Source: an uncultured Candidatus Saccharibacteria bacterium
GTDB taxonomy: Bacteria; Patescibacteriota; Saccharimonadia; Saccharimonadales; Saccharimonadaceae
NCBI GenBank assembly: GCA_937876715.1
Contig: CALEGA010000060.1
Span: 1 to 5,182 of the forward strand
Direction: 5' to 3'
DNA length: 5,182 nt
Shown: positions 1-5,023 of the stretch, piece by piece
Numbering within the stretch: the first letter of the stretch is position 1
How the letters are laid out: each line of letters opens with the position of its first letter
Made by a program: the position numbers and the translations under genes
The notes under the pieces: model-generated
Seen by the model: the letters and a program-made list of their open reading frames with translations, nothing else
Database searches by the model: none
Told to the model about the DNA's origin: nothing

Positions 1-170
1 CGCGGGGAGGATGTTTCTTTTAGGGTTTTAACCCTTTACCTAAGACCGAGGAGACGTATATCCCTGACGGAACCGAGAAAGTTGCGAAGAATGAGCAATC
101 TTTCACGGCTTCCCAGTGGAATGACGTCCCCGCAGGTCTTCGGCGAACCCTAAAAGAAACGTCCGACCGC
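1..170. other. Nested rod-like inverted repeat, candidate structured RNA of unknown family
   Basis: Positions 2-170 fold on paper into one continuous rod. The helices are 2-5/167-170, then 9-27/146-164 (19 pairs, one G-U), 42-47/135-140, 53-57/124-128, 61-66/114-120 (one bulge), 69-75/106-113 (one bulge) and 77-85/95-104 (one bulge), with a 9-nt apical loop at 86-94. The only large opening is asymmetric, 28-41 on one side against 141-145 on the other. A closing stem, a central bubble and a long terminal stem over ~170 nt resemble the general shape of 6S RNA. I see no conserved sequence block that identifies 6S, tmRNA, RNase P or SRP RNA. It could equally be a palindromic mobile-element remnant. 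The strand is undecided, and the element may start upstream of the window. The helices are seen directly; any function is inference. Confidence 0.45.
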
Positions 171-195
171 AAGCCCTAAAGCCGACTTCAGCTTT

Positions 196-225
196 TGTTC
201 GGGTTTTTAAAGCTTTTCCCGAACA
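196..225. repeat. 8-bp inverted repeat hairpin
   Basis: TGTTCGGG at 196-203 pairs perfectly with CCCGAACA at 218-225 around a 14-nt A/T-rich loop. The sequence AGCTTTT occurs both before the stem (190-196) and in the loop (211-217). Neither strand has a T-run immediately after the stem, so this is not a canonical intrinsic terminator. On the + strand a weaker alternative hairpin (CCGA 182-185 with TCGG 199-202) is followed by G-T5 at 203-208. That could end a + strand transcript coming from the 2-170 structure. The role is unknown. Confidence 0.5.
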
Positions 226-229
226 TCCA

Positions 230-259
230 CCCCAAATCCCCCAAATCCCACTTTTCCCC
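230..259 (-). other. Potential G-quadruplex tract
   Basis: Read on the minus strand, 259 to 230 contains four G-runs (GGGG, GGG, GGGGG, GGGG) separated by loops of 6, 4 and 4 nt. This fits the G3+N1-7 quadruplex pattern. The last two loops are both ATTT, giving a short tandem repeat of G-run plus ATTT. The tract lies beyond the terminator of the minus-strand operon. The rest of 226-365 is C/A/T-rich on the + strand, and I see no coding sequence or RNA gene in it. Confidence 0.4.
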
Positions 260-365
260 GCTTCCCTGCCTTTTTCACCCCTTAGCAACCCAAAAACCAA
301 ACTTTCAAAAAACCTCAATTAAAAATTTTCATAAACCACTAGAACAAAAACCGAACAAAATAGGG

Positions 366-404
366 AAATACAAGAAACAAGCCCTGACTTTCAAAATCAG
401 GGCT
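366..404 (-). terminator. Rho-independent terminator ending the dcw operon
   Basis: An 8-bp perfect stem (380-387 with 397-404) encloses a 9-nt loop. Read on the minus strand, it is followed at once by TTGTTTCTTGTATTT (379-365), a T-rich tract expected of an intrinsic terminator. It starts 13 nt after the stop codon of the 108-residue membrane-protein gene. On the + strand the stem is followed by AAATGTAAATTAG, so it is not a good terminator in that direction. Confidence 0.82.
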
Positions 405-417
405 AAATGTAAATTAG

Positions 418-744
418 CTAGTTCGTCTTCCAATAAATAATCAACGCCACCAAAGCGAGCACCACTCCAACAAACAGCACCCAATTCCCTATTCTCTCTA
501 ACCTTAGCAGTTCCCTCCCCGACTCTGTCCGCATCTGCTTATAGTCCTCGTTCCCTAACCTTTCGCCACCTAAAAACGATTGCGCATTATAACCTTCCTG
601 CAACCGCATCTCGGCAAGCTCTTCCTCTGCTGCCGCTTTCAAATCCTTGCGCCGCGAATACGTCACGGCATAAAACACCGCCATAAACACGAGCCCGACT
701 CCGGCAACCCACGCCGCCGACAACAAAAACCACCAAAAATTCAT
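418..744 (-). CDS. Small two-helix membrane protein, function unknown
   Basis: I do not recognise this 108-residue protein. Residues 4-29 form a Trp/aromatic-rich transmembrane helix followed by a basic patch (RRK at 31-33). Residues 34-50 are Ala/Glu-rich and probably a charged helix. Residues 51-85 are hydrophilic. Residues 87-105 are a second transmembrane helix, leaving a three-residue tail. The positive-inside rule puts the central loop in the cytoplasm. The ATG is well supported: AGGAGGG lies 8 nt upstream, at about 753-759. The gene is the last in the run. It has its own extended -10 promoter in the gap after the ftsQ-like gene and a strong terminator 13 nt after its TAG stop, so it can be expressed alone. 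Its position next to ftsW/murG/ftsQ suggests an envelope or division role, but that is only guilt by association. Confidence 0.8.
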   Translation of the reverse strand: MNFWWFLLSAAWVAGVGLVFMAVFYAVTYSRRKDLKAAAEEELAEMRLQEGYNAQSFLGGERLGNEDYKQMRTESGRELLRLERIGNWVLFVGVVLALVALIIYWKTN

Positions 745-802
745 TTGCGCTCCCTCCTACTCGCTAAAATCTAAACTAGCCAACTCTTAAAGAACCATAA
801 CT

Positions 803-818
803 ACAATATATTATAACA
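803..818 (-). promoter_or_regulatory. Extended -10 promoter for the 108-residue membrane protein gene
   Basis: On the minus strand TG-T-TATAAT occupies 818-810: a consensus -10 hexamer (815-810) with the TGn extension. It lies in a very A/T-rich gap directly after the ftsQ-like stop codon. No good -35 is present at 17 bp, which is common for extended -10 promoters. The predicted start is near 803, giving a leader of about 58 nt that carries a good Shine-Dalgarno sequence before the ATG at 744. Confidence 0.62.
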
Positions 819-829
819 TAAAACACAAA

Positions 830-1369
830 TTATTTCCAGTATGCTTTGCGCTCGAGTCTCACGTCTATATACTCAACACCCTCTTGTCCTGCCAAATAAT
901 CTATCATTCTTCTGGCATCCTCCGCCGAAACCGCCGCATTCCTGTCCGTTGACACCTTAATCACCCCAGAAAATCCCTCAACCTCCAAATCAATCTCCCT
1001 CATCTTCCCTGTCGGAATATGCGCCCGCGTAATCTTCATCTCTTTCAGCGTAAACTCCTCCTCAAGATTATAAATCAGCTCCTTGGTTCTCGAACTCACC
1101 CCTTTCAAATCCGCCCTCCGTCCCGTCTCATCGTCAATCACCTCTACGCTCGGCTCCACCTCAACCACAACCACCTCCTCTTTCTTCGACATCCACTTAA
1201 TCCACTCCGTAAACGCGCGCACCCCAAGATAAATCATCGCCGCGCCAAGACACACCACGGCAAAAATCGACAAAACTTTCCGCTTCCGAATCGTCCTCCG
1301 CGCTCGTTCCCTCTCCGAGTCCGAAGTCACTCGTTCCCTTTTCGCCGCAATCGTCTTACCTGCTTGCAT
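830..1369 (-). CDS. ftsQ: FtsQ/DivIB-like cell division protein, short form
   Basis: This 179-residue bitopic membrane protein probably acts as the FtsQ/DivIB component of the divisome, which links early division proteins to the FtsW/FtsI synthase. Residues 1-31 are strongly basic and cytoplasmic (12 Arg/Lys). Residues 32-51 form a single transmembrane helix. The rest is extracytoplasmic. Residues 88-179 look like the FtsQ beta domain, ending in YIDVRLERKAYW (167-178), which resembles the YIDLR...VYYK ending of many FtsQ proteins. Between the membrane helix and this domain there are only about 35 residues, too few for the usual ~70-residue POTRA domain, and the protein is shorter than typical FtsQ (about 250). 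The ATG lies inside the end of murG (14-nt overlap), with GGAG 10 nt upstream, suggesting translational coupling. The assignment rests on topology, the C-terminal signature and position after murG. Another bitopic envelope protein cannot be excluded. Confidence 0.68.
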   Translation of the reverse strand: MQAGKTIAAKRERVTSDSERERARRTIRKRKVLSIFAVVCLGAAMIYLGVRAFTEWIKWMSKKEEVVVVEVEPSVEVIDDETGRRADLKGVSSRTKELIYNLEEEFTLKEMKITRAHIPTGKMREIDLEVEGFSGVIKVSTDRNAAVSAEDARRMIDYLAGQEGVEYIDVRLERKAYWK

Positions 1370-2615
1370 TTATCACAATCTCCGCCAATTTTTTCGCCGC
1401 ATCCAATTTCGCTTCCTCGTGCAAAGCCGAAGCCAAGTTCGCTCGCTCCGCAGGTCGCCGCGCTAATTCCAAAATCTCGTCCAACAAAATCTTCGGTCTC
1501 GCCAACATCTTTTCATCATCCACCACCTTCGCCGCGCCAAGTTCCGCCAAACGTTCCGCATTCTTCGTCTGATGCCCGCCCGCCAGCTCCGCAAACGGCA
1601 CTAAAATCACCGCTTTAGAAAGCGCTGCCAACTCCGCAATCGTCGTCGCTCCCGCCCTAGAAACCACCACGTCCGCCGCGCCGAGCAACTCCGCCATATT
1701 CGAGTTAAACTCCCACATCCTAAACCCGCTCTTCAGCTTCGCGTCCTCCCAAACCTCATACTTCTTCAGCTCCGTCATCTCCTCATAATGTTTCCTCCCC
1801 GCCACTAACCCCACATCTACGTGCTTCAAAAGCTCCGGCAAAATCTCGCTCACCGCCTTGTTCAAATGCTCCGCACCCTGACTCCCGCCCGTAATCACCA
1901 CCAAAGACCTAGAACTAGAACAAAAACCGAACGCTTTTCTCAAACTTTCCTGCCTCGACGGAGACACTTTCCTAAACTCCTCCCCAATCGGCGTCCCCGT
2001 CCACACCCACTTTTCCCTGCCAGGGATCGGCTCTTCTCGCCGCACTTCTTCCCCATTTTCATCAACTTCAACCACCTCGCGCACGCTGTCGAACTTCGCA
2101 CCCATCGCCACCACGACCGCCCTTTTCATCAACAGCCGGTTCGCCAGCCCAGGCGTCGCATCGCTCTCGTGAATCACATACGGAATCTTAAACGCCCTCG
2201 CCGCAATTCCCACCGGCAGCCCGACGAACCCACCTTTCAGAAAAATCACATCCGGACGCGACGACTTCGGTAATAGCCTAAAAAAGCTCTGTACCACCCC
2301 CGCGCAAAACCCAAAAAACCCCAAAATGTTCTTAAACACCAAATCTTTCAAAGTCACTCGCCACAGCTTAAAATAATCCGCCAATTTCCACCCCGCATAC
2401 CGCCTAAACTTCCCCGACATCACTTTCCGCACTTTCATATTCAGATCCCCGCCGTTCTTCCCCAGTACCGTCAGCTTCAACACATTTTTATAATACTTTC
2501 GGTCGGTCCAAAACTCCATCCTCGCTCGCGGATTAATCGCCAAAATCTCCCGCACGACCGCAATCGCCGGCGTGATATGACCGCCGCTACCCCCTCCGAC
2601 TACGAGCACTTTCAT
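1356..2615 (-). CDS. murG: MurG, UDP-GlcNAc:lipid I N-acetylglucosaminyltransferase
   Basis: MurG is a GT-B, family 28 glycosyltransferase at the cytoplasmic membrane face. It transfers GlcNAc from UDP-GlcNAc to lipid I to make lipid II. Motifs seen: the N-terminal glycine-rich loop GGGSGGH (7-13), HESDATPGLANR (149-160), TGGSQGA (242-248), SRAGATTIAEL (319-329, the conserved Glu being 328) and GGHQTKNA (346-353). The protein has 419 residues against about 355-370 usually. The excess lies mainly in a basic-then-hydrophobic stretch at 68-115 and an acidic loop at 185-203. The HESD variant and the GKFRRY segment (68-73) are typical of a subgroup that includes Patescibacteria. The ATG has GGGAGG 4 nt upstream. 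The first 29 nt overlap the end of ftsW, and the last 14 overlap the next gene, so translation is probably coupled on both sides. Confidence 0.97.
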   Translation of the reverse strand: MKVLVVGGGSGGHITPAIAVVREILAINPRARMEFWTDRKYYKNVLKLTVLGKNGGDLNMKVRKVMSGKFRRYAGWKLADYFKLWRVTLKDLVFKNILGFFGFCAGVVQSFFRLLPKSSRPDVIFLKGGFVGLPVGIAARAFKIPYVIHESDATPGLANRLLMKRAVVVAMGAKFDSVREVVEVDENGEEVRREEPIPGREKWVWTGTPIGEEFRKVSPSRQESLRKAFGFCSSSRSLVVITGGSQGAEHLNKAVSEILPELLKHVDVGLVAGRKHYEEMTELKKYEVWEDAKLKSGFRMWEFNSNMAELLGAADVVVSRAGATTIAELAALSKAVILVPFAELAGGHQTKNAERLAELGAAKVVDDEKMLARPKILLDEILELARRPAERANLASALHEEAKLDAAKKLAEIVINASR

Positions 2616-3798
2616 TGAGCCTCCCTTTCTTCAAATGCGAATTAGAAAACTTCGCCTGTTTTAACTCTTTTTCCCTCTTAGTATAGCACGAAAGTTGCGT
2701 TACAATCCCGAGCGCAATCGTCACAAACATCATACTCGTCCCGCCATATGACAACAGCGGCAACGTAATCCCCGTCAACGGTATCAACCCCGTCATCGCC
2801 ATAATGTTCACCGCCATCTGCATCGCCACCCACGCAAACACCCCGACCGCAACCAACCGCTTTTCCTCGTCCGCGCCAAGTTCTGCCACCCGCATCACTC
2901 GCGTCAGCATCACCACAAACACCCCGACCACCATCGACAGCCCGACAAACCCAAACGTCTCCCCCATCACCGCAAACACCGAGTCGTTAATACTCTCCGG
3001 CAAATACCCCGTCGCCTGCACACTGTTCCCTACTCCGACCCCCGTCAGCCCACCCGTGCCAATCGCAATCATCGCATTCTCAATATGATATGTGTCCGCT
3101 CCGTCCCCGTTAAAAAACGTTTTCACCCGCTCCACACGGTGCGGACTCGTCACAATCACCAGCACCCCCGCCGCCAAAATCCCCGCGAGTACAATCAAAA
3201 ACTTCTTCAACTCCACCCCGCTCGCAAAAATCGTCGCGAGGATAATCGCAATCAACACCGCGCCCGTCCCCAAATCTTTCTGCACCACAATCACAAAAAA
3301 CAGCGACAACAAACTATATAATCCCGCCGGCAACCAAAAATCGCTTGAATTGAGCTTCCCCTCCGCTTTCCGCGTCGCCGCGAGCTGCGACAAATATAAC
3401 ACCAGCCCGAGTTTCAAAAACTCCGCCGGCTGCAAACTACCAAAACTCCCAATGTTAATCCACCGGCACGCGCCCAGCTCACACTTCGCGAGCGAAGACC
3501 CTGCTTTCGCGAGCACCACCAGCGCCAGCGACAGCACCAGTCCAAGAATCAGCACCCACTTCCCATATTTCCGCACTTTCTCATACGGCACTTTAAACGC
3601 CACAATAAACGCCGCAATCGATAGCACCACATTAATCAGCTGCCGGACAAAAAAATGATTTTCAGAAATATTTCCCCCATACGCCACATTCAAAAAGTTC
3701 GCCCGCATCGGTCCAATCGCATAAATAATAATCAACCCCGCAAGGAGCAAAACAAGTGTTGTAAAAACAATTATCCTATCGCCACGATGTTTCCGCAT
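2587..3798 (-). CDS. ftsW: FtsW, SEDS-family septal peptidoglycan polymerase
   Basis: FtsW is a polytopic SEDS glycosyltransferase that polymerises lipid II into glycan strands together with its class B PBP. The 403 residues carry multiple hydrophobic helices and family motifs: WINIGSFGSLQPAEF (113-127), QKDLGTGA (173-180), GGLTGVGVGNS (249-259), then LPESINDSVFAVMGE (266-280), where Asp272 aligns with the catalytic Asp of the LPEAHTD motif, and GLIPLTGITLPLLSYGGTS (337-355). FtsW and RodA are paralogues; position between mraY and murG favours FtsW. Two cysteines, C106 and C111, sit in the predicted extracytoplasmic loop just before RWI. The C-terminus (373-403) is a basic cytoplasmic tail. 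The ATG has no Shine-Dalgarno sequence and lies 10 nt below a consensus extended -10, so the transcript may be leaderless. The N-terminus (MRKHRGDRI then a helix) fits this start. Confidence 0.95.
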   Translation of the reverse strand: MRKHRGDRIIVFTTLVLLLAGLIIIYAIGPMRANFLNVAYGGNISENHFFVRQLINVVLSIAAFIVAFKVPYEKVRKYGKWVLILGLVLSLALVVLAKAGSSLAKCELGACRWINIGSFGSLQPAEFLKLGLVLYLSQLAATRKAEGKLNSSDFWLPAGLYSLLSLFFVIVVQKDLGTGAVLIAIILATIFASGVELKKFLIVLAGILAAGVLVIVTSPHRVERVKTFFNGDGADTYHIENAMIAIGTGGLTGVGVGNSVQATGYLPESINDSVFAVMGETFGFVGLSMVVGVFVVMLTRVMRVAELGADEEKRLVAVGVFAWVAMQMAVNIMAMTGLIPLTGITLPLLSYGGTSMMFVTIALGIVTQLSCYTKREKELKQAKFSNSHLKKGRLNESARSRRG

Positions 3799-3800
3799 TA

Positions 3801-3817
3801 TGCTTATAATTATACCA
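3801..3817 (-). promoter_or_regulatory. Extended -10 promoter driving ftsW-murG-ftsQ, probably leaderless
   Basis: On the minus strand TG-G-TATAAT occupies 3817-3809, a perfect -10 with TGn extension. The best -35 position at 17-bp spacing (3837-3832, AATCCT) is poor and falls in the arm of the adjacent inverted repeat. A start 6-8 nt below the -10 would be at 3803-3801, only 3-5 nt before the ftsW ATG at 3798. No Shine-Dalgarno sequence precedes that ATG. Confidence 0.65.
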
Positions 3818-3832
3818 TATTAAAGAAATTAA

Positions 3833-3951
3833 GGATTGCATAATTCGGAGATAGTTCAAGGAAGCAGGAGTAACGGAACGAGACGTACTCAATGGTACGT
3901 CGAGTGAGTAACGCATCTGCTGACGCAGAAATATCCCGAATTATGCAATCC
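3833..3951. repeat. 119-bp palindromic element with 16-bp perfect inverted-repeat ends
   Basis: GGATTGCATAATTCGG (3833-3848) is the exact reverse complement of 3936-3951, and four more pairs (3850-3853/3932-3935) continue inside a one-base bulge. The interior holds two further hairpins: a 7-bp stem 3882-3888/3895-3901 and a 5-bp stem 3916-3920/3925-3929. An overlapping alternative 9-bp pairing joins 3913-3921 to 3956-3964, inside the end of mraY. The right arm provides the last codons and TAA stop of mraY (3943-3941); the left arm abuts the ftsW promoter. The layout suggests a MITE/REP-like mobile palindrome, or an intercistronic hairpin that stabilises or terminates the mraY transcript. I see no obvious target-site duplication. 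Copy number elsewhere in the genome cannot be judged from this window. Confidence 0.7.
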
Positions 3952-4972
3952 CACAAGCAGATGCAATAAACAAGCCCAGCACTGCTGCTATTCCCGCTAT
4001 TACCCAGAAGCGCATAACTATCTTCGCTTCCCCCCACCCTTTCGCCTCAAAATGATGATGAATCGGCGCAGAAATAAATATCTTCCGATGGAAAAACTTC
4101 TTCGAACTCATCTGCAACAGCGACGAACCCGCCTCCACCACCAACATCAACCCAATCACCGGTAACAGTAAAAACGCATTCGTCATCATCGCCACCACGC
4201 CCAGCCCAGCACCAAGCGCAAACGACCCCGTGTCGCCCATCATAAACCGCGCCGGCGGCACGTTGAACCAAATATAACTGAGAAGCCACCCCACGACCGT
4301 CATACAAAACGCAAACAACATCCACTGCCCTTGGAACAGCGCAATAATCCCATACGCACCATACGCAATCATCATCAACCCCCCGGCAAGCCCGTCCAGC
4401 CCGTCGGAAATGTTCGTCGCATTCCCCGTCGCCACCACCGCAAACGTGAACAAGAATATCATCCCCACCACGCCAATATCAAAACTCCCCACAAACGGCA
4501 CCATCACCGCGGTCCACCCGAGCTTCGTCGCAAAGAACCACCCAAGCGCCACGCCCACGATAGAAATCAGTAGCAACTTCGAACCGGCGCGTAATCCCGC
4601 CGCTCCTTCCCCGCTTCCAAACACGTTAATCAAATCATCAATAAACCCGACAAACGCACCACCCAAAAACCCCGCCAGCGGCAGCCACGTCTGCCCACGG
4701 TCAAGGTTGCAAATCAGCGTCACGGCACTCACCACGACCACGCCGATAATCCCCGCCATCGTCGGAAAATGTCGCTTAAACTTGTGTGCGTGCAGCTTCG
4801 TCATAATCGGCAGCGCCGTTCCGTCCGCCGTCGTCTTTTTCTGCTTTTTCCAAAACTTATATTTATAAGCAAAATATGTATAAACCGGCGTCAAAAACAT
4901 CGACAATAAAAACGCACCGAGAGCCAAAATCAAGCCATAAAACATCTCATTGTTGAGTTCTGTCTTCCACAT
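3941..4972 (-). CDS. mraY: MraY, phospho-MurNAc-pentapeptide translocase
   Basis: MraY is a polytopic membrane enzyme that transfers phospho-MurNAc-pentapeptide from UDP to undecaprenyl phosphate, giving lipid I. Motifs in its 343 residues: FPTMAG (69-74, matching PTMGG), the catalytic DD pair in GFIDDLINV (D112/D113 in the numbering used here), NATNISDGLDGLAGG (184-198), PPARFMMGDTGSFALG (239-254) and the HHHFEAKGWGEAKIVMRFW block (305-323). About ten hydrophobic helices fit the family. Length is close to that of other MraY proteins (about 320-360). AAAGGAG lies 14 nt before the chosen ATG, which is far for a ribosome site; GAAGA closer in is weak. An internal ATG at codon 10 is possible but would trim the amphipathic start. 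The last three residues and the stop fall inside the palindromic element. It follows the PBP gene by a 51-nt gap. Confidence 0.96.
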   Translation of the reverse strand: MWKTELNNEMFYGLILALGAFLLSMFLTPVYTYFAYKYKFWKKQKKTTADGTALPIMTKLHAHKFKRHFPTMAGIIGVVVVSAVTLICNLDRGQTWLPLAGFLGGAFVGFIDDLINVFGSGEGAAGLRAGSKLLLISIVGVALGWFFATKLGWTAVMVPFVGSFDIGVVGMIFLFTFAVVATGNATNISDGLDGLAGGLMMIAYGAYGIIALFQGQWMLFAFCMTVVGWLLSYIWFNVPPARFMMGDTGSFALGAGLGVVAMMTNAFLLLPVIGLMLVVEAGSSLLQMSSKKFFHRKIFISAPIHHHFEAKGWGEAKIVMRFWVIAGIAAVLGLFIASACGIA

Positions 4973-4980
4973 ATTCTTCT

Positions 4981-5009
4981 ATTTTACTCCTTTCCGCTCA
5001 AAACGTCCA
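4981..5009 (-). promoter_or_regulatory. Possible promoter before mraY
   Basis: On the minus strand TGGACG (5009-5004, 4 of 6 matches to TTGACA) is separated by exactly 17 bp from TAAAAT (4986-4981, 5 of 6 to TATAAT). The -10 ends only 8 nt before the mraY ATG, so a transcript from it would be leaderless or nearly so, much as for ftsW. The purine-rich AAAGGAG then lies in the promoter spacer. This is a modest match and could be chance. Confidence 0.3.
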
Positions 5010-5023
5010 CACGGCTCATTAAC

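Noticed and set aside
1..153. + strand frame open from the left edge to TAA at 151-153
   Set aside because: The translation is Arg-rich with no recognisable motif, and the region is dominated by RNA-type pairing. Openness over 50 codons is not evidence enough.
1..170. RNase P, tmRNA or SRP RNA identity for the left-edge structure
   Set aside because: I looked for the conserved RNase P blocks, a tmRNA tag ending in ALAA with a tRNA-like end, and the SRP domain IV GGAA loop with its internal loops, and found none on either strand.
24..179. + strand open stretch with a protein-like translation (contains DGTEKVAKNEQSF) ending at a TAA
   Set aside because: It has an in-frame TAG at 21-23 and no ATG, GTG or TTG after it, so no intact gene can be called. 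The nested inverted repeats over the same bases explain the sequence better. A frameshifted gene remnant remains possible.
103..318. 71-codon minus-strand reading frame with ATG at 318
   Set aside because: It crosses the G-quadruplex tract and the hairpins, has low-complexity Gly/Trp-rich translation, no ribosome site and no family resemblance; the operon terminator lies just upstream of it.
195..440. 81-codon + strand reading frame
   Set aside because: Pro/Lys/Asn-rich translation of a C/A-rich spacer; it runs through the operon terminator and into the end of the membrane-protein gene on the opposite strand.
1019..1618. 199-codon + strand frame antisense to murG and the ftsQ-like gene
   Set aside because: Its Pro/His/Arg-rich translation is a mirror of the GC-rich codons of the real minus-strand genes, as are the other + strand frames opposite ftsW and mraY.
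3810..4037. 75-codon minus-strand frame across the mraY-ftsW gap
   Set aside because: It overlaps the mraY end out of frame and reads through the palindromic element; no ribosome site or motif supports it. It may only reflect the open nature of the element.
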